Shown one piece after another: positions 1 to 10,087 of a stretch of DNA of 64,000 bases; within the stretch, counting starts at the first letter, position 1, and each line of letters begins with the position of its first letter. Position numbers and translations under genes: made by a program. The stretch comes from Brevibacterium ihuae (GTDB lineage Bacteria; Actinomycetota; Actinomycetes; Actinomycetales; Brevibacteriaceae). The notes below the pieces were generated by a model. That model was not told the origin of the DNA. It saw nothing but the letters and a program-made list of their open reading frames with translations, and did no database searches. The stretch is taken from contig NZ_FXWZ01000003.1 in the NCBI RefSeq assembly GCF_900184225.1, positions 1,119,684-1,183,683 of the forward strand, written 5' to 3'.

Positions 1-1885
<1,885 letters not shown>

Positions 1886-2062
1886 TCAGAATCTCCCTCG
1901 ATTCTACCCCGGACCCGGCTCGAATCCTGCCCTGGCAGACCCGGAAAGGCCGCGAATCCGCATTTTCACGCCGCCGACCGTACCCCGACTCGTCTCCCGG
2001 GGTGCTGGTGCCGTGTGAGCGGTTCTCGCAATTCCCGGAACGCCGCTGCCGCGACAGCCGTG

Positions 2063-2785
2063 TCAGGCGCCGGCGACCACGCGCCACAGCACCCAGCCGG
2101 ACGCCGCGAGACCGGCGAGGACGACGATCCACATGAGGACGATCCAGGCCCCGGCGGGAACCCCGGTCTCCCGCCGCAGGATCTGCGCATCGCTCGCCTC
2201 GGTCCGACCGCGCGCGTGCCTGCGGGAGAGGTTCGCGAGTGCGCGCACCGCCCCGCACACGAGGAACAGCCCGATCCCCACGACCGCGCTCGTGAGCCAG
2301 GGATCGGGTGCTGCCCACAGCAGGCCCAGGAGGATCGCCCCGGTGAGCGGCACCGCGAACCAGGCGAGCGCACCGCGCATGAAGATCAGCGAGAGCACGA
2401 GGACGACGACGCACACCGCCAGCACGGTCGCTGCCCGGCCGAGCACCCCGCCGAGCACGAGGCCGGCACCGAGCACGGCCGGTGCGGGATACCCCCAGAA
2501 CGTCGTCCACGGGACCGACGCGGCCCGCCCGTGCGAGGTCGTCAGGCCCGCGTGGTCCCCCGACAGGCGGATCGTCACCGCCCGCCGGCCGGTGAGCAGA
2601 CCGGCGAATCCGTGTCCGAGCTCGTGGACGATCGTCACGGCGATCCCGGTGAATCGCCACACCGCCCCGGGGACGACGAGGACGAGGGCGACCACGAGCG
2701 CTGCGAGGACGAGGACGAGCGGGGCACCGGGCAGAGCGGTGGGATCCGCTGCGCGGTCGAGCAGATCGAGGGGTTCGGTGACCAT
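2063..2785 (-). CDS. M50B-like integral membrane protein (HExxH)
   Basis: A 240-residue, strongly hydrophobic protein with about five or six predicted membrane segments. An HELGHGF motif near residue 54 fits the HExxH zinc site of M50-type membrane metallopeptidases, and the protein resembles the small actinobacterial 'M50 family metallopeptidase' group. The second metal-ligand motif of site-2 proteases (NPDG-like) is not clear, so activity is uncertain. ATG at 2785 lies 7 bases after the dciA stop with a GAGG upstream, suggesting cotranscription with recF-dciA. Its function is unknown. Its position between dciA and gyrB, a spot normally held only by replication genes, is the notable point. 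Confidence 0.7.
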   Translation of the reverse strand: MVTEPLDLLDRAADPTALPGAPLVLVLAALVVALVLVVPGAVWRFTGIAVTIVHELGHGFAGLLTGRRAVTIRLSGDHAGLTTSHGRAASVPWTTFWGYPAPAVLGAGLVLGGVLGRAATVLAVCVVVLVLSLIFMRGALAWFAVPLTGAILLGLLWAAPDPWLTSAVVGIGLFLVCGAVRALANLSRRHARGRTEASDAQILRRETGVPAGAWIVLMWIVVLAGLAASGWVLWRVVAGA

Positions 2786-2792
2786 CAGCGCC

Positions 2793-3311
2793 TCATCCGT
2801 AGGTGTCCCGCGGTCCGCGACCGGCGACGCTGCGGCGGCCGCGCTTCCACGAGCGCTGCGCGGGCCCGAGGACGGTGAGGTCCTCGACGACCCGGGCGCC
2901 GAGCTCGCGCTCGAACCGGTCGAGCAGCAGGGAGGTCATGATCCGCAGCTGCGTGGCCCAGGTCGTCGACGAGGCGCGGACGACGAGGACGGGCGGTTCG
3001 AACTTCTCGACCGTGCAGTGCGCAGCGACGTCGGGGCCGACGAGCTCAGGCCAGCGACCGATCACCGCGCCGACGTTGAGCGAGGTAGCCCAGCCGTGGT
3101 CGCGGGTGATGCGTGACAGACCGGCGCCGAGCGGCTGGGGATCGCGCGGATCGGCCTTCGCTCCGGAGTACACCGGTTCGACGGTGCCGCCGCTCACCCG
3201 GGTCGAGCGGAAGAACGGCCGGAAGTCCGAGTCGGCCATCCGCCGCACGCGGTCGAGCGCCTCGAGCGCAGCCGCCGGCGCCGCGGTGAGGTCCCCGGGG
3301 TCGATGCTCAT
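2793..3311 (-). CDS. dciA: DUF721 / DciA-type helicase-loader protein
   Basis: A 172-residue DUF721 protein. The family includes DciA, which associates with and helps load the replicative helicase DnaB in bacteria lacking DnaC/DnaI. The conserved core lies in the C-terminal half (VGAVIGRWPELVGPDVAAH, then the hydrophobic stretch ending QLRIMTSLLLDRFE). The first 60 or so residues are a variable, charged linker. The ATG at 3311 overlaps the recF TGA (ATGA), which indicates translational coupling. A longer open frame runs upstream, but it lies over recF and shows no similarity, so the short start is preferred. The partner helicase DnaB is encoded at 36.8 kb in this window. Confidence 0.88.
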   Translation of the reverse strand: MSIDPGDLTAAPAAALEALDRVRRMADSDFRPFFRSTRVSGGTVEPVYSGAKADPRDPQPLGAGLSRITRDHGWATSLNVGAVIGRWPELVGPDVAAHCTVEKFEPPVLVVRASSTTWATQLRIMTSLLLDRFERELGARVVEDLTVLGPAQRSWKRGRRSVAGRGPRDTYG

Positions 3312-4435
3312 GGTGCGGTGACCTCGGTGAGATCGACGACCCGGCCCTCGAGGTTCTCCGGGATGTCCGCGCCGACCGCCGCGGTGATGAGCACCTGCTC
3401 GGCCTGGCCGACCCGCGCGGCGAGCCGACGGCGACGGCCAGTGTCGAGCTCGGCGAAGACGTCGTCGAGCACGAGCACCGGCTGATCCTCCCGCCCCTCG
3501 GACCCGCCGGCGAGGAGCTCCCAGCCGGCGAGCCGCAGCGCGAGTGCGAGCGACCAGCTCTCCCCGTGCGATGCGTAGCCCTTCGCCGGCATCGTGCCGA
3601 TCGTCAGCTGCACCTCGTCGCGCTGCGGGCCGATGAGCGTGAGTCCGCGCTCGATCTCCGGGCGGCGCCGATCGCGGAGTCCGGTGACGATGACCGCCTG
3701 GGCCTCCTCGGGGGTGGTGACCTGTGCGTAATCGAGGCGCGAGGCGTAGTCGACGGCGGCCTGCCGGCGTTCGCTGCGGGCCTCGGCGGCGACGTACGCG
3801 AAGCTCTCGGCCAGCGGCTCGCGGAGGTCGGCGAGGAGCTCGCGACGACCGATGACGAGCTGCCCGGCGGCCTCGGCGAACGCCTGGTCCCAGATGTCGA
3901 GGGTCGCCTCGAGGGCGGGATCCGGGGTCGCCCGCAGGCTCTTGAGCAGGGCGTTGCGCTGCCGCAGGGCCCGCTCGACGTCGGCGATGACGCCGCTCAT
4001 CCGGGGCTGGCGGGCGACGAGCAGGGTGTCGAGGTAGTCCCGGCGGTCGGCCGGCTCCCCTTTGACGAGACCGAGGTCCTCGGGGGCGAAGACGACGCTC
4101 GGCAGCAGCCCCAGGACCTCGCGGGTGCGGACGGCCCGGCGGTTGATGCGCGCCCGGTTGGCGCCACGGGCTTTGATCGTCACCTCGACGGTGACCTGGC
4201 GCTCCCCGCGGTGGGCGAGAGCGGACACGGTGGCCTCGGGACGCTCGTGACGGACGAGCGGAGCGTCCTGGGACACGCGGTGCGAGCGGAGACCCGACAG
4301 ATAGCCCACGGCCTCGACGAGGTTGGTCTTGCCCCACCCGTTGGGGGCGGCGAAGGCGGTGACCCCCGATTCCAGCTCGAGATCGAGTGATCCGTACGAG
4401 CGGAAGTCACGCAGCGAGAGCCGGGATACCCACAT
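3308..4435 (-). CDS. recF: DNA replication and repair protein RecF
   Basis: SMC-like ATPase of the RecFOR pathway that directs RecA loading at single-strand gaps. The 375-residue length is normal. The start MWVSRLSLRDFRSY is typical of RecF. The Walker A motif is the variant APNGWGKTNL near residue 30; usually it is G-N-G-x-G-K-T, and GWGKT keeps the key Lys-Thr. The C-terminal part carries the ABC-type signature region and Walker B (VLVLDDVFAELD near residue 325). The ATG shares one base with the dnaN stop (TGATG), and its stop overlaps the dciA start, so dnaN-recF-dciA form a tightly packed operon. Confidence 0.96.
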   Translation of the reverse strand: MWVSRLSLRDFRSYGSLDLELESGVTAFAAPNGWGKTNLVEAVGYLSGLRSHRVSQDAPLVRHERPEATVSALAHRGERQVTVEVTIKARGANRARINRRAVRTREVLGLLPSVVFAPEDLGLVKGEPADRRDYLDTLLVARQPRMSGVIADVERALRQRNALLKSLRATPDPALEATLDIWDQAFAEAAGQLVIGRRELLADLREPLAESFAYVAAEARSERRQAAVDYASRLDYAQVTTPEEAQAVIVTGLRDRRRPEIERGLTLIGPQRDEVQLTIGTMPAKGYASHGESWSLALALRLAGWELLAGGSEGREDQPVLVLDDVFAELDTGRRRRLAARVGQAEQVLITAAVGADIPENLEGRVVDLTEVTAP

Positions 4436-5580
4436 CAGAATCTGATGATGGGCATCAGGAGGTAGCGGTACGAGGGGTCGTAGTCACCGTCGATCTCCTG
4501 CTGACCGGAGATCACGACGGGCTTCTTCGGTTCGGTCATGGAGAACCGGACGAACGGGGTGTCGATCGCCGCGAGGCCCTCGGAGATGAAGCCCGGGTTG
4601 AAGCCGGTGGTGATGTCCTCGCCGGAGATCTCGACCGGGAGCGATTCGCTCGCCTGGGCGTCGTCGCCGGCGCCGGCGCGCAGGGTGAGTGCCCCGTCGG
4701 CGAACTCGAACTTGATCGGGGTGTTGCGCTCGGCGACGAGGGCGACGCGGCGGACCGCCTCGCGCAGCGCTGCGGTCTCGAGGACTGCGTGGATCGGCAC
4801 GTCCTTGGGGAACAGGGAGCGGACCTTGGGGTAGTCGCCCTCGACGAGGAGCGAGGTGGTGACCCGGCCGCTCGACGAGAATGCGAGCATGTCCTTGCCG
4901 CCGGACTCCGCGAGCGCGATCTCGACGTCGCCGCCCATCGCCTTGGCGGCATCGGACAGGGTCCGGCCGCGGACGAGCGCGGTGGCGGAGATGTCGGGGG
5001 TGCGCGGGTTCCAGCGGAACTCCCGCACCGCGAGCCGGTAGCGGTCGGTGGCGAGCAGCGTGACGGTGTCGCCCTCGATCTCGACGCGGACGCTCGTGAG
5101 GATCGGCAGCGTCTCGTCGCGCGAGGTCGCGATGCTCACCTGGGAGACCGCGTGGCTGAACTCGCCGGCCGACACGACGCCGGAGGTGTCCGGCACCGCG
5201 GGAAGCGCCGGGTACTCCTCGACCGGCATCGTCATGAGCGAGAACCGCGAGGACCCGCAGGTGAGGTCGACCTTGTTGCCGTTGCGCTCGAGGGTGACGG
5301 GCTGGTTGGGCAGCGCCTTGGCGATGTCGGCGAGCAGTCGGCCGGACACGAGGAGGGTGCCGGCAATCTCGACCTCGGCGGCGATCTCGACGCGGGAGGA
5401 CACCTCGTAGTCGAAGACGGAGAGCTCGACCGATCCGGTGGCGTCAGCGGTGATGAGGATGCCGGTGAGGACGGGGACGGCCGGCCGCTGCGGGAGGCTC
5501 TTCGTTGCCCAGGTGACAGCTTCGGCGAGGACATCGCGCTCGACTCTGAACTTCACGGCCCCGGCGGATTCGGCGTTCAC
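4435..5580 (-). CDS. dnaN: DNA polymerase III beta clamp
   Basis: The ring-shaped sliding clamp that gives the replicative polymerase its processivity. I choose GTG at 5580 (MNAESAGAVKFRVERD...), preceded by AGGAG, giving 381 residues, the usual size. An upstream ATG at 5676 would add 32 residues that do not look like clamp sequence. All three clamp domains are present, and the C-terminus ends in the usual hydrophobic pattern (YRYLLMPIIRF; family: ...LMPMRL). It is transcribed away from dnaA across the 512-base origin spacer and is followed without a gap by recF. Confidence 0.96.
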   Translation of the reverse strand: MNAESAGAVKFRVERDVLAEAVTWATKSLPQRPAVPVLTGILITADATGSVELSVFDYEVSSRVEIAAEVEIAGTLLVSGRLLADIAKALPNQPVTLERNGNKVDLTCGSSRFSLMTMPVEEYPALPAVPDTSGVVSAGEFSHAVSQVSIATSRDETLPILTSVRVEIEGDTVTLLATDRYRLAVREFRWNPRTPDISATALVRGRTLSDAAKAMGGDVEIALAESGGKDMLAFSSSGRVTTSLLVEGDYPKVRSLFPKDVPIHAVLETAALREAVRRVALVAERNTPIKFEFADGALTLRAGAGDDAQASESLPVEISGEDITTGFNPGFISEGLAAIDTPFVRFSMTEPKKPVVISGQQEIDGDYDPSYRYLLMPIIRF

Positions 5581-6092
5581 GGCACTCCTGTGGTTGAGGT
5601 CTCGCATGCGCGGCAGCGCGGTCTTGGCGAGTTGAAACTCTACACTCAGCCCCCCGGCGTGGCGAATTGGAATCACCCCGGTGGATGTGCTTCAGCGACC
5701 CTCCGCACACAGCGCGTCAGAGCCTCCTGCGAACCGTTCGAATCGTATCCCGTGAGCACTCCGCCGGACCATCGAGGTCCGTCCGGGCGCAGCCGGGGCA
5801 GCACCGCGATGAGCGGTGCGGAGGAGATGTCTTGGGTGAATGGGCAGTCGTAGTACCAGCACGTGTGGAAACTGTGGAACTACATCGATGTCATCGAGCA
5901 TTCATCGGCGGGAGCGGCTCCGGCACCCGGTGGACGACGTGTGGACCCCGCTGTGCGCAGGAGAGCGCGCCTGTGAATCACACCGGTGTGGTTACACAGC
6001 CATCCACCGGCGGCGTGGTCTCCGTGCACGTCTCCGTACCCAGGATCAGGGGGTCTGCCCACAGGGTTGTCCACAGCTGTGAACAGTCCGGA
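5581..6092. promoter_or_regulatory. oriC: dnaN-dnaA spacer with DnaA boxes (probable oriC part)
   Basis: A 512-base gap between dnaA and dnaN, the usual oriC position in actinobacteria. A perfect box TTGTCCACA lies at 6067-6075. Weaker boxes on the other strand include TGTGGAAAC (5864-5872), TGTGGAACT (5873-5881), TGTGGACCC (5940-5948) and TGTGGTTAC (5987-5995). The dnaN promoter must also lie here. No coding frame in the gap is convincing. Confidence 0.7.
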
Positions 6093-7625
6093 TCACAGCC
6101 GATGCTGTTGTTTGATGCGGTTTGTGAGCTCGGTGACCTGGGTGTAGAGCGCTCTCCGCTCGGCCATCTGTGTTCGAATCTTCTTGTTCGCGTGCATGAC
6201 CGTCGTGTGGTCGCGCCCGCCGAACTCCTGTCCGATCTTCGGCAGGGAGAGGTCGGTGAGCTCGCGGCACAGGTACATCGCGATCTGGCGCGCGGTGGTG
6301 AGCGTGCGCGAGCGGCTCGCGCCGCACAGGTCGTCGAGGGTGAGGCCGAAGTACGCAGCCGTCTGCCCCATGATGTCCGTGGCGGTGATCTCCGGGGTGT
6401 CCTCGTGGGTGATGAAGTCCTTGAGCACGGTCTCGGCGAGTCCGACCTCGATCGCCTGATCGTTGAGGTTGGCGAAGGCGGAGACGCGGATGAGCGCACC
6501 CTCGAGCTCCCGGATGTTCGACGAGATCCGGGAGGCGATGTACTCGAGCACGTCGTCGGGAACGGCGAGACCCTCGCCGGCGGCCTTGTTCCGCAGGATC
6601 GCGAACCGGGTCTCGAGGTCGGGCGGCTGCACGTCGGTGAGGAGCCCCCATTCGAAGCGGGAGCGGAGGCGCTCCTCGAACCCCTTGAGCATCTTGGGCG
6701 GCTGGTCGGAGGTGATGACGACCTGCTTGTGCTCGTTGTGCAGGGCGTTGAAGGTGTGGAAGAACTCCTCGACGGTGGCGTCCTTGCCCTGGAGGAACTG
6801 GATGTCGTCGATCATGAGGATGTCGACCTCGCGGTAGCGGCGCTGGAACGCCGGCCGCAGCGAGCTCGAGGTCGAGGCGCCGATGGTGTTGATGAAGTCG
6901 TTGACGAACTCCTCGCTCGAGACGTAGCGGACCCGGATGTTCGGGTAGAGCTGCGCGGCGTAGTGGCCGATCGCGTGGAGGAGGTGGGTCTTGCCGAGCC
7001 CGGAGTCGCCGTAGATGAAGAGCGGGTTGTACGCCTTTGCCGGCGATTCGGCGACGGCGAAGGCCGCTGCATGGGCGAAGCGGTTCGAGGCGCCGATGAC
7101 GAAGGTGTCGAAGGTGTACTTCGCGTTGAGCTGGGACACCCCGCTCGGATCGTCGGCGGGCGTGGGCGCGGCGCCGGCCGGGGCCGAGGCGGCGGCGGGT
7201 CGGGCGACCGGTGCCGGAGCCTCGGGTGTGGGGGAGGAGGTGGGAGCGGGTTCGGCCGCCGAGGGGTCGCTCGCCGGTGCGGGGACTGCGGGGATCCCCG
7301 GCGCGGGGGTGGCCTCGGCGGCATCCTGCGGCAGCGGAACGGGGACGTCGAGGGCGGGGTCGACGGCGATCGCGAAGGTGACGTCGTGGCCGAGCGCCGC
7401 GGAGAACTCGCGGGCGAGCGGCTCCCGGAGGTGGGTCTCGAGGGTCGTCCGGGTGAGCTCGTTGCGCACCGAGAGGACGACGAGCTGCCCTTCGACGAGC
7501 GCTTTCGGCACGGCGAGGGTGAGGAACCCCTTCTGGTGGGCGGTGATGCTCGCATCGTTGAGCAGATTCGACAGGACGACCTGCCAGATCTCCTGCAGGT
7601 CGTCGGCCCGGCTCGTCGTGCTCAC
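6093..7625 (-). CDS. dnaA: Chromosomal replication initiator DnaA
   Basis: AAA+ initiator that binds DnaA boxes, melts oriC and recruits DnaB. GTG at 7625 (MSTTSRADDLQEIW...) with GGAG upstream gives 510 residues. A longer frame extends to 8162 but crosses the box cluster and repeats, so it is rejected. Domain I (DnaB-interacting) occupies about residues 1-90. A Pro/Ala-rich linker (domain II) follows to about 165. The AAA+ domain has Walker A GDSGLGKTHL and Walker B ILMIDDIQF. Domain IV ends with the DNA-binding signature GRDHTTVMHA near the C-terminus. DnaA boxes lie on both sides of the gene, consistent with autoregulation and origin function. Confidence 0.97.
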   Translation of the reverse strand: MSTTSRADDLQEIWQVVLSNLLNDASITAHQKGFLTLAVPKALVEGQLVVLSVRNELTRTTLETHLREPLAREFSAALGHDVTFAIAVDPALDVPVPLPQDAAEATPAPGIPAVPAPASDPSAAEPAPTSSPTPEAPAPVARPAAASAPAGAAPTPADDPSGVSQLNAKYTFDTFVIGASNRFAHAAAFAVAESPAKAYNPLFIYGDSGLGKTHLLHAIGHYAAQLYPNIRVRYVSSEEFVNDFINTIGASTSSSLRPAFQRRYREVDILMIDDIQFLQGKDATVEEFFHTFNALHNEHKQVVITSDQPPKMLKGFEERLRSRFEWGLLTDVQPPDLETRFAILRNKAAGEGLAVPDDVLEYIASRISSNIRELEGALIRVSAFANLNDQAIEVGLAETVLKDFITHEDTPEITATDIMGQTAAYFGLTLDDLCGASRSRTLTTARQIAMYLCRELTDLSLPKIGQEFGGRDHTTVMHANKKIRTQMAERRALYTQVTELTNRIKQQHRL

Positions 7626-7800
7626 TGCTGCTCCGTTCCCGTCTCCCCCAGGACTGTGGACAAAGGGGGTGTCGCTTCCACATAGTTTTCCACACAATGT
7701 GGAGAGAGACCGCAACTGGCCCGGATTCATCCACATCGGTGGAGAAAGGTGTGGAAAGCACACCGATGTGATTTGTGGATCGGGGTGTTCATGGCCTGTG
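7626..7800. promoter_or_regulatory. oriC: DnaA-box cluster upstream of dnaA (origin / autoregulation)
   Basis: A dense box cluster just upstream of dnaA. TGTGGACAA at 7655-7663 is the perfect box on the minus strand. Others are TTTTCCACA (7686-7694), TGTGGAGAG (7698-7706), TCATCCACA (7727-7735), TGTGGAAAG (7750-7758) and TGTGGATCG (7774-7782). The stretch is more AT-rich than its surroundings. Transcription diverges here, with dnaA leftward and rpmH rightward. It may be oriC itself or the dnaA autoregulatory region; sequence alone cannot separate the two. Confidence 0.7.
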
Positions 7801-7936
7801 TGCGATGACCGGCGAGTGAATGGCGACCGGCCCGGCGATGAACAGCGATCGGTGTCCGGCGAACGATGCCGGACGCATGACGTCGGGTGGACGGGACCTC
7901 GGGGTGGGTGGCACACGGGCCGGAGAACGATCCGGC

Positions 7937-8020
7937 CCGACCGGACTCCACGACGCCTGGAGCGGACTCCGCTGCACGCGGACCGGACGCCGTTGCACCC
8001 GGACCGGACGCCCCTACACG
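7937..8020. repeat. Four tandem 21-bp degenerate repeats in the dnaA-rpmH gap
   Basis: Four consecutive 21-base units sharing a core like CGGACCGGACGCC at 7937-7957, 7958-7978, 7979-7999 and 8000-8020. The last two units are nearly identical over their first 13 bases. The array lies in non-coding DNA next to the DnaA boxes. The spacing of about two helix turns would place proteins on one face of the DNA. Its function is unknown. Confidence 0.8.
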
Positions 8021-8042
8021 ATGTGCGCGTCGGATCCCCGGT

Positions 8043-8072
8043 TTGACCGTGTTTCGGCGTGCCGTCTAAACT
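8043..8072 (+). promoter_or_regulatory. Putative sigma-70-type promoter for rpmH operon
   Basis: TTGACC at 8043-8048 and TAAACT at 8067-8072, separated by 18 bases, in the correct orientation for rpmH. It leaves a leader of about 155 bases. This is inferred from consensus only. Confidence 0.55.
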
Positions 8073-8232
8073 GGGGTGTCCTGTGTTGCGGGCCCCTTCC
8101 GAGTTGCGAGCGACTTCCCCACGGCCAACAGCGACAGGAGTGCACGGCCCAGAGCGGTCCACCTGAGCGTGGCCGACGATCGCAGATCCGTGCTGCCCGG
8201 CACCAGCAACGACAGATTATCGGAGAACCGAA

Positions 8233-8370
8233 GTGAGCAAGCGTACTTTCCAGCCCAACACCCGCAAGCGCGCCAAGACCCACGGCTTCCGTCTGCGCAT
8301 GCGGACGCGCGCCGGTCGCGCCATCCTGGCCTCGCGTCGCCGCAAGGGACGCCGCGCGCTGTCCGCCTGA
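8233..8370 (+). CDS. rpmH: 50S ribosomal protein L34
   Basis: The smallest 50S protein, 45 residues and highly basic. It begins [20 protein letters not shown] and ends [11 protein letters not shown], matching L34 over its full length. GTG at 8233 is used, with GGAG eight bases upstream. It is first in the rpmH-rnpA-yidD-yidC-khpB-rsmG series, transcribed away from the origin. The rnpA start follows only two bases after its stop, as is usual in this operon. Confidence 0.97.
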   Translation: MSKRTFQPNTRKRAKTHGFRLRMRTRAGRAILASRRRKGRRALSA

Positions 8371-8372
8371 TC

Positions 8373-8711
8373 GTGCTTCCGGGGAGGAACCGGATCCATC
8401 AGGGCGACGACTTCCGCCGCGTCTTCCGCACCGGACGGAAATCCGGGACGAAGCACCTGGTGATTTATTTCCTGCCGACAGCTGATGAATCCCACGCCCC
8501 GCGCGTGGGATTCGTCGTCTCCAGAGCAGTGGGCAATGCCGTGACCCGGAACCGCGTCAAGCGCCGGCTGCGGGCCATCATGCACTCCCGGCTCCCCGGT
8601 CTCGCCGCCGGGGACATGGTCGTCATCCGTGCGCTGCCGGCCGCTGCCGGCGCGGACTTCGCCGGCCTCGAGCAGTCGGTCGGCCGGGCCTTCGAACGGC
8701 TCGCCCGGTGA
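8373..8711 (+). CDS. rnpA: Ribonuclease P protein component
   Basis: The protein cofactor of RNase P, which trims the 5' leader of tRNA precursors. GTG at 8373 gives 112 residues (VLPGRNRIHQGDDFRRVF...). The family's RNR signature is clear: AVGNAVTRNRVKRRLRAIM at about residues 53-71. The start is set by its place two bases after the rpmH stop and by alignment with the usual N-terminus; the longer upstream frame overlaps rpmH. Its last codons overlap the GTG of yidD (GTGA). Confidence 0.95.
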   Translation: MLPGRNRIHQGDDFRRVFRTGRKSGTKHLVIYFLPTADESHAPRVGFVVSRAVGNAVTRNRVKRRLRAIMHSRLPGLAAGDMVVIRALPAAAGADFAGLEQSVGRAFERLAR

Positions 8712-9115
8712 GGCACGGCGAGGACACCCCGTCGTCCCTGCCGGCTCGCCCCTCGGGGCGCTGGGCAGCGGTGCTCCACGGCGCACGCATCGCTCCGCGG
8801 ATGCCCTTCGTGTGGTTCATGCGGCTGTATCGGCTGCTCATCTCACCCCTGTACGGTGACGTGTGCCGGTACTACCCGAGCTGTTCGAAGTACGCGCTCG
8901 ACGCCTTCGAGGCGCAGGGTGCGGTGCGGGGACTCGGTCTGACGGCGTGGCGGGTGCTGCGCTGCAATCCGTTCTCCCCGGGCGGCGTCGACTACGCTCC
9001 GGGGTCGCTCATGGAGCACCGGAGCCGGGAGATCGAGGCCGGGCGCAGAAGTGGCACAATGTATCGAGACCTCAACACGGACGACCGCGCCGATCCGCGG
9101 CCAAGGAGAGACTGA
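8708..9115 (+). CDS. yidD: Membrane protein insertion efficiency factor YidD
   Basis: A small membrane-associated protein that supports YidC-dependent insertion. Of its 135 residues the conserved core is at 42-97: RLLISPLYGDVCRYYPSCSKYALDA followed by RVLRCNPFSPGG.D. The cysteines in PSCSKY and RCNPF are the family hallmark. GTG at 8708 overlaps the rnpA stop. The 30-residue N-terminal extension and the acidic/basic tail (to DPRPRRD) are longer than the roughly 85-residue Escherichia form, which is common in actinobacteria. yidC starts immediately after its stop. Confidence 0.93.
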   Translation: MRHGEDTPSSLPARPSGRWAAVLHGARIAPRMPFVWFMRLYRLLISPLYGDVCRYYPSCSKYALDAFEAQGAVRGLGLTAWRVLRCNPFSPGGVDYAPGSLMEHRSREIEAGRRSGTMYRDLNTDDRADPRPRRD

Positions 9116-10072
9116 ATGTCATGGATTGACAATCTGCTTCTGCCCCTGCAGTGGGTGGTCGCGTGGATCCTCGCAATATTCCACCAGGTGTTCACCAGCC
9201 TGGGCATGAACGCCGACAGCGGCTGGACCTGGGTCCTGTCGATCGCCGGTCTCACCGTGGTGATCCGCGGCGTCCTCATCCCGCTCTTCGTCTACCAGAT
9301 CAAGGCGCAGCGCAAGATGCAGCTGATCCAGCCGGACATCCAGCGGCTGCAGGCGAAGTACAAGGGCAAGAAGGATCAGTTCTCCCGGCAGGCCATGGCC
9401 GAGGAGCAGATGGCGCTGTTCAAGAAGCACGGAACGAATCCGTGGGCATCCTGCCTGCCGCTGCTCGTCCAGCTGCCGATCTTCTTCTCCCTCTTCCGCG
9501 TCATCAACAACACCCACGGCGTCGCCGTGGGTGATCTGCCGCCGATCGGCGGGATGACCCAGGCGCTCGCCCAGTCGGCGGACTCCGCGACGATCTTCTC
9601 CATCCCGCTGCAGGCGACCTTCCTGTCCGACGGGATCGGCGTCAAGGCCCTGACGGCCGTCCTCATCATCATCATGGGTGTCACGCAGTTCATCACCCAG
9701 AAGCAGATGATGACGAAGAACATGTCCGAAGCCGCGATGAACAACCCGTTCATGCAGCAGCAGAAGATGCTCCTCTACATCATGCCGGTGGTGTTCGCCG
9801 TCGGCGGCATCTACTTCCCGCTCGGTGTGCTCGTCTACTGGCTCGTGTCGAACACCTGGACGATGGTCCAGCAGTTCGTCGTCATCCGGAACATGCCGGC
9901 GCCGGGATCGAAGGCCGAGAAGGAGCTCATGGAGCGGCGGGCGAAGAAGGGCAAGTCCCCGCTGCCCGGATCGAAGCCGATCGAGATGACCCCGGAGCCC
10001 GAGGCGCCCGCCGGAGGCCAGCGCCAGCAGCCGGTGAGCAAGGCCCGCCAGAAGAAAAAGAAGAAGAAGTAA
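9116..10072 (+). CDS. yidC: Membrane protein insertase YidC/Oxa1
   Basis: Inserts and folds inner-membrane proteins, alone or with SecYEG. The 318 residues match Gram-positive YidC, which lacks the large periplasmic domain of Escherichia. Five membrane segments are visible, with the hydrophilic-groove arginine in VVIRGVLIPLF near residue 56 and the cytoplasmic hairpin AQRKMQLIQPDIQRLQ after it. The C-terminus is a lysine-rich tail (KKKKKK) typical of ribosome-contacting forms. ATG at 9116 follows the yidD stop directly, with AAGGAGAG overlapping the end of yidD. Confidence 0.96.
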   Translation: MSWIDNLLLPLQWVVAWILAIFHQVFTSLGMNADSGWTWVLSIAGLTVVIRGVLIPLFVYQIKAQRKMQLIQPDIQRLQAKYKGKKDQFSRQAMAEEQMALFKKHGTNPWASCLPLLVQLPIFFSLFRVINNTHGVAVGDLPPIGGMTQALAQSADSATIFSIPLQATFLSDGIGVKALTAVLIIIMGVTQFITQKQMMTKNMSEAAMNNPFMQQQKMLLYIMPVVFAVGGIYFPLGVLVYWLVSNTWTMVQQFVVIRNMPAPGSKAEKELMERRAKKGKSPLPGSKPIEMTPEPEAPAGGQRQQPVSKARQKKKKKK

Positions 10073-10087
10073 GAGGTTCGGAGAGCG

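Noticed and set aside
7937..8020. CRISPR array
   Set aside because: Units are 21 bases with no unique spacers and no cas genes nearby; they are simple tandem repeats.
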